Notes: generated by a model not told the origin, from the sequence alone. A DNA stretch of 64,000 bases from JACPVF01 sp964502095 (GCA_964502095.1 CAZCUF010000013.1:13844-77843); one strand, 5' to 3'. Positions 32,443 to 40,507 are shown, counted from the first letter of the stretch. Numbers and translations: made by a program.

Positions 32443-32820
32443 ATGAAAAAAGTTAATGGGTGGGTCGTCGGCGCCGTGATTGTCCTTATCGCCCTGTTCC
32501 TCTTCGGAGGCGGGATGATGTGGGGCAACCGCGGCTACGGCATGACACTTGTACCTGGCGCAAGTGCAGGTGTGGGCGGCTACGGCATGATGCACAGGGG
32601 CTTTTCTCCCCTGGGCTGGTTCGGCATGGGGCTTGGCATGATCTTCATGTGGCTTATTCCCATCGGAATCGTTGCGCTCATTGGCTACGGCGCTGTGGCG
32701 CTGGCGCGGAATACTGGAATTAACACTCCCGCCGCATCCCTCGCGCCCTGCCCCCATTGCGGAAAAGGCGCTCAAGCCGATTGGCAGAACTGCCCTTACT
32801 GCGGCAAAGCCTTGAAATAA
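32443..32820 (+). CDS. Membrane protein with C-terminal zinc ribbon
   Basis: A 125-residue protein with two hydrophobic segments (~8-26 and ~64-88) joined by a Gly/Met-rich linker ('GYGMMHRGFSPLGWFGMG'). It ends in a zinc ribbon with two C-x2-C pairs ('CPHCGKGAQADWQNCPYCGKAL'-type). It resembles short SHOCT/zinc-ribbon membrane proteins of unknown function. GAAAGGAAG precedes the start. Confidence 0.72.
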   Translation: MKKVNGWVVGAVIVLIALFLFGGGMMWGNRGYGMTLVPGASAGVGGYGMMHRGFSPLGWFGMGLGMIFMWLIPIGIVALIGYGAVALARNTGINTPAASLAPCPHCGKGAQADWQNCPYCGKALK

Positions 32821-32836
32821 AGTACCCTAACGTTCT

Positions 32837-32869
32837 CAAAATAGCCTATCGAAAAGATAGGCTATTTTG
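32837..32869 (+). terminator. Strong hairpin terminator
   Basis: A perfect 14-bp stem (CAAAATAGCCTATC with its complement) with a GAAAA loop and T-rich end. It follows the zinc-ribbon gene and separates it from the next unit. Confidence 0.85.
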
Positions 32870-33052
32870 CTTATATCGAATCAGGCTGAAAACCACTCGC
32901 ACGCATTGTCCAAACGGCATACACTATTGGTACCTCTTACAAGGATTGATCGTGGAATAGAAAAGCGATTCCTATGTTGATCTTTGATCCTTCAATGAAA
33001 TTGCTTGTAATCGGCGCGCCGATTTGACGGCTGACAAAACAGGAGATGAAAA

Positions 33053-33340
33053 ATGATGAACACTCAATATGTTACCCAAGTGAAAAGAGCGGAACTTTTA
33101 TCGTCCTTTGGCGCTGGAATCCTGGGAGCCGGGATCGGGTTGTTGCTGGCAAATATACTTGCTGGGTATGCGTTGCCTATCCTCTTGTTGGGGCTTATTT
33201 CACACAGCCTGGGAATGGCTCAAAAGCATCAACTGGAACAAGGCGAACATGCCTCCATTTGGTGGGTGGAGTCTTTGTATTGGCTATGCTGGCTGATTCT
33301 GGCGGCATTGCTTGCCTATATCGTCATTCGCCAGCTTTAA
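33053..33340 (+). CDS. Small two- or three-helix membrane protein
   Basis: A 95-residue hydrophobic protein with transmembrane segments at about 20-36, 38-52 and 72-93. Between them is 'HQLEQGEHASIWWVE'. No family recognised. AGGAGATG stands shortly before the ATG pair at 33053/33056. Confidence 0.62.
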   Translation: MMNTQYVTQVKRAELLSSFGAGILGAGIGLLLANILAGYALPILLLGLISHSLGMAQKHQLEQGEHASIWWVESLYWLCWLILAALLAYIVIRQL

Positions 33341-33646
33341 TGTTGGCGAAAAGCCGAAAAACTTGACGAGCCGCCCAGTTGCCGCCTGCCCGAGCGAGTA
33401 AGCGCGTTTATTCCTATACCCGCGCTTGCCTGCGAGTTTTAGGGAACACCCCGACGCTTTCATGGCGGGAGATGTGAAACACCCTGCTGATGCGGATTAA
33501 CCAGACTTCGGAAGTCTCCAGGGTTTCCGAAGTCTTTGATGACATTCGTCATAAGCCATTTGGCGCATGCTCCCATCCGCCGTACTGCGCTGGAGATAAC
33601 TTAATTGTCAGACTACTATTGAGCCATCCGAACACGGAGGCTCAAT
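33341..33646. other. Intergenic region with hairpin
   Basis: 306 bp without a gene. It contains the terminator-like hairpin at 33503-33535 and a GCGCGT/CCCGCGC inverted pair near 33404-33427. A CACGGAGG ribosome site at the end serves the GTG-started gene at 33647. Confidence 0.5.
33503..33535 (+). terminator. Hairpin AGACTTCGGAA/TTCCGAAGTCT
   Basis: An 11-bp perfect stem followed by TTTGATG. It is terminator-like, but it may also be a dispersed repeat. Confidence 0.6.
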
Positions 33647-34093
33647 GTGTTTTCAAAAGCGCGTAAATTTATTTTCCTGTTGATCGTCCTTGCGCTGGCA
33701 GGCGCGGTAGTGTCTGCCTGCTCCACATCGAGTTCAAGCGAAGTTCATCTTGCCATGGCTCCAATGGATCAAATGCCGATGGACGTTCAGTCCGCGCCTG
33801 CTACGGTGAGGGAAGCCTATCAGTTCAACATCGCCAATCCTGATGTCATGCAGGACATTCCCTGCTATTGCGGATGCGGCGATATCGGTCACACCTCCAA
33901 TTACGATTGCTACGTCTCGGATGTGGATGCCAGCGGGAAGATCACCTTCGACAATCACGCCCTCGGCTGTTCCATCTGCGTTGACATTACTCAAGATGTA
34001 ATGCGTATGTTGCGCGATGGAAAAACTCCACAGGATGCCAGGGCATACGTAGACGCAACATACTCCAAGTACGGACCCTCCAACATTCCTTGA
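33647..34093 (+). CDS. PCYCGC-motif lipoprotein
   Basis: A 148-residue exported protein started by GTG after GGAGG. It has a lipobox 'VSACS' near residue 25 and then the PCYCGC domain: 'DIPCYCGCGDIGHTSNYDCYV', then 'GCSICVDI'. The many cysteines and histidines suggest a metal, probably copper, or redox role; the family has no assigned function. It lies 4 bp before a CuA protein gene. Confidence 0.85.
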   Translation: MFSKARKFIFLLIVLALAGAVVSACSTSSSSEVHLAMAPMDQMPMDVQSAPATVREAYQFNIANPDVMQDIPCYCGCGDIGHTSNYDCYVSDVDASGKITFDNHALGCSICVDITQDVMRMLRDGKTPQDARAYVDATYSKYGPSNIP

Positions 34094-34097
34094 TCTT

Positions 34098-34601
34098 ATG
34101 AACCCGCGCTTCTCTCTTCTCCTCTTTTTGACGGCGGGACTGATCGTGGCATTCGCGCCTCTGCCAGTCCCGCCCGCCGCGCCTCAAACACGGACCTTCA
34201 AACTGGATGCGCGACAATTTGCCTATTCTCCCTCCGAACTTAAAGTCAACGCAGGTGACACCGTCACGATCAAGCTGGTCAGTCAAGATGTGGCGCACGG
34301 ACTCTACGTGGACGGCTACGATATTTCCGTCGAAGCCGACCCAGGTCAATCCGCCACATTGACCTTTATTGCCGACAAGCCAGGTTCCTTCCGTTTTCGA
34401 TGCAACGTCACCTGCGGAGCCATGCATCCCTTCATGATCGGAAAGTTGACCGTTGGCGCAAACAACTGGCTCTATCGTTCTATTGGTCTTGCCGCTCTTG
34501 CGGTCATGGGCGTCTTTCCTCCCTTCGGCGTTGCTCAGGGCAGGCTTTCGTCTTTCCTCATCGAAAGAAAGACGAAAGAGGAAAGAATCAACGTCCGTTA
34601 A
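34098..34601 (+). CDS. Exported CuA-type cupredoxin
   Basis: A 167-residue protein with an N-terminal signal or anchor (~5-22) and a CuA domain. Likely ligands are His67 ('VAHGLYV'), Cys102, Cys106, His110 and Met113 ('CNVTCGAMHPFM'), as in cytochrome oxidase subunit II and the NosZ C-terminal domain. A second hydrophobic segment follows at ~124-140. The last ~25 residues come from a TTCGGCGTTGCTCAGGGCAGG-type repeat and a short inverted repeat, so the C-terminus looks altered. Confidence 0.85.
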   Translation: MNPRFSLLLFLTAGLIVAFAPLPVPPAAPQTRTFKLDARQFAYSPSELKVNAGDTVTIKLVSQDVAHGLYVDGYDISVEADPGQSATLTFIADKPGSFRFRCNVTCGAMHPFMIGKLTVGANNWLYRSIGLAALAVMGVFPPFGVAQGRLSSFLIERKTKEERINVR

Positions 34602-34623
34602 TTACCATTTACCAATTACTCAA

Positions 34624-36015
34624 ATGGAACTCACCCGCCTGCCTCTCCTCAAATCCGCTCTCAAAAGCCGTTATCCGCAACTGGCAGTCTTCATCGTTAT
34701 GTTGGTCGGCTACATCTTCGCCATCCTCGCGGGACTCATCGGCACGCCTGTCGGCAGTCACAACTTCAGCATTGTCTTTGTATGGATCGCATGGTGGGCG
34801 ATCCTGATCCTCGTGGCAGTCCCTTTCTTCGGGCGCGGATGGTGCGCTGTCTGCCCGATCCCGCTTCCAGGGGAGTGGTTACAACGCGGCGCGGTGCTAG
34901 GTCCTGATAAGAATCGTTGGTCGAGTAGTGACGCTGTTGGTCGAGTAGGACGAAGTCCGTATCGAGACCAGGCGTCACATATCGAGACCAAATGGCTCAA
35001 CCTCCGCGTGCCAAAGATATTTCGCAACATCTGGCTGCAAAATATTTCATTTCTGCTTCTCGCTCTCTTCAGCAGTGTTCTGCTCACAACCCCAAACATC
35101 ACAGGCATTGTGCTTGCCGCCATGCTCTTCGCCGCCATCGGGTTGAGCATGATCTTCGAGCGCCGCTCATTTTGCCGTTATCTCTGTCCCGTTGGCGGAT
35201 TTATCGGACTGTACTCTCAAACTGCTCCGATCGAATTACGGATCAAAGACAAACAAATCTGCGTGAAGTGCGAAGGCAAACCTTGCTACAACGGTTCATC
35301 GGCAGGCTACGGCTGTCCGTGGGATGTCTTCCCCGGCGGGCTAGCGAAGAACACCTACTGCGGCTTGTGCATGGAATGTATTCGCACCTGCCCGCGCGAT
35401 AATATCGCTGTCAATCTTCGTCCTTTCTCCGCCGATCTCGCCAAACCCTCCACGCGTATGGATGAAGCCTTCAAAGCCTTTATCATGCTTGGCTCGGCAA
35501 TGATTTATGCGGGAGTCCTGTTGGGTCCATGGGGTGTATTCAAAGACGCGGCATACAGCGTCGGCTCAAGCGCGTGGTTTGTCTATGCGGCTGTATTTCT
35601 TGGGATTATCTTCCTCATCATGCCGTCGCTTTTTGCGCTTTGCATTCTGCGTTTTGATAACATCAACGTCTTCAAAAAACAATTCGCTCAATTCTCCAAT
35701 TCTCTTATTCCCCTTGGTCTGATGTTCTGGGTGGCATTCAGTTTGTCCTTTGTTCTTACCAACGCATCCTACGTCCTTGCCGCTTTATCTGATCCGCTTG
35801 GTCTTGGCTGGAATCTTTTTGGAACAGCAAATACAACATGGCAGCCCATACTTACTTCCATCCTTGCGCCCGCGCAGACATTGGCGCTGGTCGGCGGATT
35901 GATCTGGTCTGCGCGCACTGCGCAAAAAGCCGCAAGTGAAACTCGCACATCGCCCATCCCCATCGTCGTGTATTGTTTCATCCTCACCTCGGTCATGCTC
36001 TGGTTATTGCTATGA
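34624..36015 (+). CDS. Polytopic 4Fe-4S membrane protein (NapH/NosR-like)
   Basis: A 463-residue membrane protein. It has 'RGWCAVCPIPLPGEW', 'RRSFCRYLCPVGGFIGLYS' and two Cys clusters of ferredoxin type ('CVKCEGKPCYNG', 'CGLCMECIRTCPRDNI') in a cytoplasmic part, as in NapH, NosR and CcoG. It probably passes electrons from the quinone pool to the CuA proteins next to it. About 25 residues ('SSSDAVGRVGRSPYRDQASHIE' region) come from a nested palindromic repeat at 34917-34992. Confidence 0.87.
   Translation: MELTRLPLLKSALKSRYPQLAVFIVMLVGYIFAILAGLIGTPVGSHNFSIVFVWIAWWAILILVAVPFFGRGWCAVCPIPLPGEWLQRGAVLGPDKNRWSSSDAVGRVGRSPYRDQASHIETKWLNLRVPKIFRNIWLQNISFLLLALFSSVLLTTPNITGIVLAAMLFAAIGLSMIFERRSFCRYLCPVGGFIGLYSQTAPIELRIKDKQICVKCEGKPCYNGSSAGYGCPWDVFPGGLAKNTYCGLCMECIRTCPRDNIAVNLRPFSADLAKPSTRMDEAFKAFIMLGSAMIYAGVLLGPWGVFKDAAYSVGSSAWFVYAAVFLGIIFLIMPSLFALCILRFDNINVFKKQFAQFSNSLIPLGLMFWVAFSLSFVLTNASYVLAALSDPLGLGWNLFGTANTTWQPILTSILAPAQTLALVGGLIWSARTAQKAASETRTSPIPIVVYCFILTSVMLWLLL
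34917..34992. repeat. Nested palindromic repeats in the Fe-S protein gene
   Basis: An outer unit (TTGGTCGAGTAGTGACGC...GCGTCACATATCGAGACCAA) encloses an inner unit (TTGGTCGAGTAGGACG...TATCGAGACCA) in its loop. Both belong to the family seen at 13161, 15904 and 24703. The reading frame stays open. Confidence 0.88.
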
Positions 36016-36980
36016 AACGCTCGGAACTCCTCTCAAGGCTTATCGTCGCGGTGGCAGTCATCGGCGTAGTTGGAGCGCCGCTCTATCTTTGGTCGCGCAC
36101 GCCCATCATCCACGCGCGCATGGCAGAGAACGGCGGCTGGAATCCCGATGTCCTCCAAGCGGAAGTGGGCAAACCGCTTCATTTGAAACTGACATCCGAC
36201 GATGTGATGCACGGCTTTGCGGTGGGTCAAATGGACATGGACGCAGTGAATGTCGAGCCTGGCAAAGTCGCCAATATCACGTTGACCTTCGACAAGCCTG
36301 GGATTTACACCTTCTACTGTACGCGCTGGTGCGGACTCAATCACTGGCGGATGCGCGGCACGATAGAAGTGAGCGGTTCACCTTCGGATGTTCAGCCTGC
36401 TACTGTTCCCCTCTACGTTTCCCTCAACCTCGATATTGACGCTCCGCACGACGCGCCCGTTGTACCAATTAATAAACCGTCGGCGGTTCGCGGTCAATTA
36501 CTGGAAACCAATTTTCCAATTGACCAATCCCCCGAATACTATCGTTCGCATTCACCCTATCAAGTATTCACTGATTTATCTAACACATCTCTTACCGAAT
36601 CCCAACGATGGGATGTGGTTGCCTATCTCTGGCAATCCAACACAACCTCCGAATCACTCGCCAACGGGAAGCAACTCTACGCCCAAAACTGCGCCGCTTG
36701 TCACGGCGAAAACGGCGCAGGCGACGGAGTCTTTGCCGACGATCTTGCCGATGCTGGCGAGTCATCCATGCAAACAATGGAAGGCGCAATAGACATGATG
36801 ATGCAAAGCCCTGTGGATTTCACCGACCCCGCGCGGATGCTCGGCGCAAGTCCCGCACTACTACAAGGGAAAATTCTGCGCGGCGGCATGGGCACGGGTA
36901 TGCCCATGTGGGGCTCGATCTTCACCGAAGAACAAATCTGGGACTTGATCGCCTACATCTATTCGTTCCAGTTCGAATAA
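36012..36980 (+). CDS. CuA domain - cytochrome c fusion protein
   Basis: A 322-residue exported or anchored electron carrier. Residues 8-27 are a transmembrane anchor. The CuA domain has His67, Cys103, Cys107, His111 and Met114 ('CTRWCGLNHWRM'). Residues ~218-320 are a class I cytochrome c domain with haem motif C227-A-A-C-H and a Met-rich distal part. It resembles cytochrome oxidase subunit II with fused cytochrome c but lacks the usual two-helix hairpin. It overlaps the previous stop (ATGA). No oxidase subunit I is nearby. Confidence 0.88.
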   Translation: MKRSELLSRLIVAVAVIGVVGAPLYLWSRTPIIHARMAENGGWNPDVLQAEVGKPLHLKLTSDDVMHGFAVGQMDMDAVNVEPGKVANITLTFDKPGIYTFYCTRWCGLNHWRMRGTIEVSGSPSDVQPATVPLYVSLNLDIDAPHDAPVVPINKPSAVRGQLLETNFPIDQSPEYYRSHSPYQVFTDLSNTSLTESQRWDVVAYLWQSNTTSESLANGKQLYAQNCAACHGENGAGDGVFADDLADAGESSMQTMEGAIDMMMQSPVDFTDPARMLGASPALLQGKILRGGMGTGMPMWGSIFTEEQIWDLIAYIYSFQFE

Positions 36981-36988
36981 TGCGTAAT

Positions 36989-37030
36989 GCGCGTTCTCTA
37001 ACGCGCCCGTTGGCGTAAGAGAACGCCAAC
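36989..37030. repeat. Two-hairpin dispersed element, copy 1
   Basis: Hairpin GCGCGTT-CTCT-AACGCGC followed after 2 bp by GTTGGCGT-AAGAGA-ACGCCAAC. The inverse arrangement occurs at 48743-48793. Confidence 0.85.
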
Positions 37031-37055
37031 TGCGCTGTTTCCAAAAGGAGGCTCT

Positions 37056-37523
37056 ATGAGCAAAAAGAATCAGAAATATAGAAAGCAGAAGAAACAAAAT
37101 TTCCCTTGGCTTTTGTTGGCGCTGGGCGGGGTGTTGGTTGCGCTTGCCGTATTCCTGTTTGCACGTCAGGGCGGCGATGGAGGCGGCACGCCATCCATTG
37201 CGGTGGATCAACAGATGATAGACTACGGCGACGTGAACTTCGGCGTCAACAAGACTTTTGCGATCGAAGTCACCAATATAGGCGATGGAACATTGCGCTT
37301 TAAGGAAAAACCGTACATCCAAGTACTGGAGGGGTGCTGACCGCCTCAACTGACCATCGGTTCGATGGTACTCAAACCCGGCGAAAGCACAATCGTTGAG
37401 TCCAGTGTCTTTATGATGCACGAAGGCATGGACGGTCCGCATAACTTTGCGGTTCACCTAATAACAAACGATCCCGCAAATCCCGATCTGATTGTGAACG
37501 TTCTATCCAATTGGATTCCATAA
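37056..37523 (+). CDS. Candidate selenoprotein: TGA-containing membrane-anchored Ig-fold protein
   Basis: Read through the in-frame TGA at 37338-37340, the gene encodes 155 residues. It has a basic start, a transmembrane anchor (~17-36), then a DUF1573/ASH-like beta domain ('MIDYGDVNFGVNKTFAIEV'). Cys94 is followed by position 95 = TGA, then 'PPQLTIG...LKPGEST' and 'MMHEGMDGPHNFAVHL', to a TAA at 37521. As I recall, related proteins have Cys-Cys-Pro-Pro here, so TGA would replace the second Cys by selenocysteine. A hairpin with a GGTTC loop lies 18 nt after TGA. The alternative is a nonsense mutation of a Cys codon. Confidence 0.72.
37338..37369 (+). promoter_or_regulatory. Candidate bacterial SECIS element
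   Basis: After the TGA come 18 nt, then an apical loop GGTTC on a perfect 6-bp stem (ACCATC/GATGGT, 37353-37358 with 37364-37369). Bacterial SECIS hairpins that bind SelB have a GGU-type apical loop at about this distance; in E. coli fdhF, as I recall it, the spacing is the same. Confidence 0.65.
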
Positions 37524-37536
37524 CCCCGCGAGAATT

Positions 37537-37573
37537 AAAACAGCGGCGGAACTTCAGAGTCCGCCGCTGTTTT
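37537..37573. terminator. Bidirectional terminator
   Basis: A perfect 14-bp stem (AAAACAGCGGCGGA with its complement, 9-nt loop) serves both convergent genes, with T-runs on both strands. The stop codon of the glycosylase gene lies in the loop. Confidence 0.9.
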
Positions 37574-38216
37574 TAGATAGATCTGTGGATATCCCCATTA
37601 ATTCATCGTACTTTTTTCTTACCGCGCGGATGTCGTCCCACATTTGCGACTTGGGTGCGCCCGGCTCGCGCGATGGGTTTCGCAATAGATACGAGGGATG
37701 ATAGATCGGCATCACCCAGCGATCTTGAATCTGCGACCATTGTCCGCGCAGTGAAGTGATGCCCGTCTTGCGGAGGATGGATTGGCAGGCCACGTTCCCC
37801 GTCAGCAACATGATGAGCGGATCTACGAGACGGATGATCTCCAGCACATACGGCCGGTAATACTCGATCTCTTTGTCCGTCGGCTTGCGAAACGATTTGC
37901 CGTCCTCGCCCGGCGGCAGGCGGAAGACCGAATTCGTAATATACACGTCTTTTTCGGGATCGAACTGTGCGGCTTCGAGAATTTTATCCAGCAATTGCCC
38001 CGCGCGTCCCACAAACGGCTTGCCCTTGACGTTTTCCTCCGGTCCCGGCGCCTCGCCGATGATGAGCAGTCTCGCTTTTGGGTTGCCGCGGCTGATGACG
38101 ATATTCGTCCCCGCGTTGGCAAGCGGATCGTCCTTCATCTGCCGCATTTCGGCAAAGAGTTCTTCGAGCGTGGCATGCGCGGTCGGCCTGGCGTTGAATA
38201 GGTCGGATGGGAACAT
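37554..38216 (-). CDS. Uracil-DNA glycosylase (type 4-like, no Fe-S cysteines)
   Basis: A 220-residue glycosylase that would remove uracil from DNA. It has the catalytic motif 'GEAPGPEENVKGKPFVGRAG', 'VYITNSVFRLPPGE' and 'IYHPSYLLRNP'. In type 4 enzymes four cysteines hold a 4Fe-4S cluster; here the N-terminal pair and the two central ones are absent, and the only Cys is in 'NVACQSIL'. The fold must therefore be kept without the cluster. Start at 38216. Confidence 0.88.
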   Translation of the reverse strand: MFPSDLFNARPTAHATLEELFAEMRQMKDDPLANAGTNIVISRGNPKARLLIIGEAPGPEENVKGKPFVGRAGQLLDKILEAAQFDPEKDVYITNSVFRLPPGEDGKSFRKPTDKEIEYYRPYVLEIIRLVDPLIMLLTGNVACQSILRKTGITSLRGQWSQIQDRWVMPIYHPSYLLRNPSREPGAPKSQMWDDIRAVRKKYDELMGISTDLSKNSGGL

Positions 38217-38613
38217 AAACGACTCCTGGCCGAATTTTACCGTATGCTATTGATTCCGTTTAAAACAAAATTGCCCGCCAAGAATTGACGGGAAATTGGG
38301 TGGTGAATTGTTACGCTGACGCTGACCGATTGTTTGCCCACTGTTCGACAGAGATAACTACGCAAACAGTGTTTCCCAAACTATGCTTCTCATGAAATGG
38401 GCTTGCGGGTCCACTGTTTTAGGCGCTCTCTGGAATGATTGCCGTATTATCTTTGGCGTATAATGCTGTACATAGGCAGTTATACATCCTGTAGATTGCA
38501 ACATCCCAAATATTGTTTCATACAGCATGGAGTGCCGGTTAAGATATCGTTGGGCGCCGATTGAGATGAGATGCTCCACGCACTCCATTAGCTGATCAAA
38601 TGCAAAGGCATAT
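38217..38613. other. AT-richer intergenic region
   Basis: 397 bp between divergent genes. A minus-strand frame of 76 codons (38358-38588) is open but has no ribosome site, and I could not link it to a family. Base composition is visibly lower in GC here and in the MBL gene that follows. Confidence 0.4.
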
Positions 38614-39339
38614 ATGGAATTAAAGTTAACACAGCTCGCCAAACATACATGGCTTTTGCCACATGATCCCCACCCAAAGGCCGTGCAATGTTCAATTGGC
38701 GTGATCGTCACGCCAAAAGGCAGTTTATTGGTTGACTCAGGTAACAGCCCTCGTCTGGCGAGTAGAATCAAAGTTGAGCTTATGAGATGTAATCTTCCAC
38801 CTGTATCTCATATCATTTATACGCACCACCATTGGGATCATATTTACGGAGCATGCGGATTCAATGTTCCGGTAACAGCTCACATCATTTGCAAGGCCAT
38901 CCTAGAGGAGGAATCCAGCAAGCCCTGGAGTATCGCGTACCTTAATACGGGAATCAAGAATAACCCCAAACTTAAAGTGAGCTATAACGCGCGTGCAAAA
39001 TCCATAGACGATTGGGAGACATTTCGAATTGTGGTCCCCGAAGATGTATTTGAAAATGAAAAAGTGATCGATTTTGGTGGGCTTGCAATTGAATTGGAAC
39101 ATGTCGGTGGGGAACACGCTGAAGATTCGATTATTGTCAAAGTGCCTGAAGACGGAGTGATGTTCGTGGGCGATTGCTATTATCCTCCGCCACTGCATCT
39201 TCGCAAGCCAGACTCTACCCATTCATTCAACATGCTAAGAAGGCTTCAGAATGATGATTACGATCTTTATGTAGAGGGACATGATAAACCTTTCACACAA
39301 ACAAAATTACTTAAGTTGTTACAAAAGAAAAACGGATAA
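38614..39339 (+). CDS. MBL-fold metallo-hydrolase
   Basis: A 241-residue metallo-beta-lactamase-fold protein. It has the metal motif 'YTHHHWDHIYG', a His in 'VGGEHAEDSIIV' (with the Asp of 'FVGDCYY') and a final His in 'VEGHDKPF'. The substrate is not evident. The gene is lower in GC and uses more A/T-ending codons than the neighbours, which suggests recent acquisition. Only a weak AAAGG precedes the start. Confidence 0.86.
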   Translation: MELKLTQLAKHTWLLPHDPHPKAVQCSIGVIVTPKGSLLVDSGNSPRLASRIKVELMRCNLPPVSHIIYTHHHWDHIYGACGFNVPVTAHIICKAILEEESSKPWSIAYLNTGIKNNPKLKVSYNARAKSIDDWETFRIVVPEDVFENEKVIDFGGLAIELEHVGGEHAEDSIIVKVPEDGVMFVGDCYYPPPLHLRKPDSTHSFNMLRRLQNDDYDLYVEGHDKPFTQTKLLKLLQKKNG

Positions 39340-39496
39340 AAGTCAGGCGCCCAACACACTTTAAATCGGCGGGATAAATCCCTGCCTCAGTACATGAAAG
39401 CCCGCTCAAGCAGACTGGCGCAATCAGCCCGCAGGCGTCTCTCGAAACCCCTCCCCCATTTCCTCGTAGACATCCATAGCACAAAAGGACAAATCC

Positions 39497-39595
39497 ATGC
39501 CCAATATTCTCGAAGCGCGAAATCTGGTCAAGGATTACGACAACTTCACCGCGGTGAAGGGAATTTCCTTCGACATCAAAGAAGGCGAAATTTGA
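39497..39595 (+). pseudogene. Truncated ABC-transporter ATPase stub
   Basis: 33 codons of an ABC ATPase N-terminus ending just before the Walker A motif ('AVKGISFDIKEGEI', then TGA). It parallels the first 33 codons of the complete gene at 40636, and the ~60 bp upstream are also alike. The remainder is missing; the next bases look like a short dispersed repeat (CCCCCTCTGTCTGTTGGACATC). It is probably the relic of a tandem paralogue. Confidence 0.82.
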
Positions 39596-39777
39596 GTAAA
39601 TACACCCCCTCTGTCTGTTGGACATCTCCCCGCGCGAAGCCCCCTGTGGGCAAATACGACGATAGCGCTGTCGGATTTGGGGGAGAACGTGATAGGTAGA
39701 GTTTTTTATGAAGACAAAACCTGTATGAAAAAATCAGTTGAAGCGAAGTAAAATTAGGGGCAGATCAAGGAGTAAAA

Positions 39778-40029
39778 ATGACCCTCCAACAAATTACCAT
39801 CGAAATTCCAGATAAGGTGCTTCTTGCCGAAAAGACAGACGCCGAATCGTTTGGGCGTGAAATCCGCATGTTAGCGGCTGTCAAGTTATATGAGATGGGC
39901 AGGCTTTCCTCTGGGCGGGCTTCTGAGCTTGCGGGAATGTCCAGAGTGGAGTTTTTACTCAACCTAACCCGCTATAAGGTTTTTCCCTTTACGGCAGAAT
40001 TGGATGAACTAGAAAACGCTCATGGGTAA
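39778..40029 (+). CDS. UPF0175-family antitoxin
   Basis: An 83-residue protein of the UPF0175 family ('MTLQQITIEIPDKVL', 'EIRMLAAVKLYEMGRLSSGRASELAGMSRVEFL'), with a helix-turn-helix-like centre. The family pairs with DUF3368 PIN-like toxins as a toxin-antitoxin system. AAGGAG precedes the start and its end overlaps the toxin start by 8 bp. Confidence 0.9.
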   Translation: MTLQQITIEIPDKVLLAEKTDAESFGREIRMLAAVKLYEMGRLSSGRASELAGMSRVEFLLNLTRYKVFPFTAELDELENAHG

Positions 40030-40507
40030 AGCCATCAGCAATACTTCTCCGCTTTTATATCTTTATCGCGCTGGCGGCATGGATTGGCTTCCCAAACTAT
40101 TCGATGAAGTTTGGGCGCCCGAAGCTGTGAGAAGTGAATTGCAGGCGGGTCGAAATAAAGGTTACGATGTTCCCAATTCAGATGAGTATTCATGGTTGAA
40201 TATCGTCAATCCAATATCTACACCTTCAGAATGGCTTGCTTTGGATTTGGGCGCGGGTGAAATTGCGGCAATGGCTCTGGCATTGGAAAATTCAGACCGA
40301 GTCGTATTGCTTGATGATATGCTGGCGCGTCGAACTGCGCGGGCGGCGGGCTTGCAAGTTTGGGGGACTCTGCAAGTTTTGCTGGAAGCAAAATCTCATG
40401 GCTTGATCGAAAAAGTCGAGCCGTATGTGGCAAAGTTAAGTGATTCGGGTATGTGGATTTCTGCTGAAGTCAAACAACGGATTCTTGCATTGGCAGGCGA
40501 GGCATAA
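40022..40507 (+). CDS. DUF3368 PIN-like toxin
   Basis: A 161-residue PIN-domain-like protein: 'ISNTSPLLYLYRAG' with the first acidic/polar site, 'LDLGAGEIAAMALALE' and 'VLLDDMLARRTARAAGL' with acidic residues of a nuclease centre. It is the probable RNase toxin of the UPF0175/DUF3368 pair. The pair sits between the ATPase stub and the complete ABC ATPase gene. Confidence 0.9.
   Translation: MGKAISNTSPLLYLYRAGGMDWLPKLFDEVWAPEAVRSELQAGRNKGYDVPNSDEYSWLNIVNPISTPSEWLALDLGAGEIAAMALALENSDRVVLLDDMLARRTARAAGLQVWGTLQVLLEAKSHGLIEKVEPYVAKLSDSGMWISAEVKQRILALAGEA

Noticed and set aside
38358..38588. Minus-strand ORF of 76 codons upstream of the MBL gene
   Set aside because: The peptide looks plausible but has no ribosome site, no family I recognise, and its extended frame overlaps the MBL gene.
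39593..39595. TGA ending the ABC ATPase stub as a second selenocysteine codon
   Set aside because: The sequence after it does not continue the ABC ATPase and shows no SECIS-like hairpin; the gene is simply truncated.
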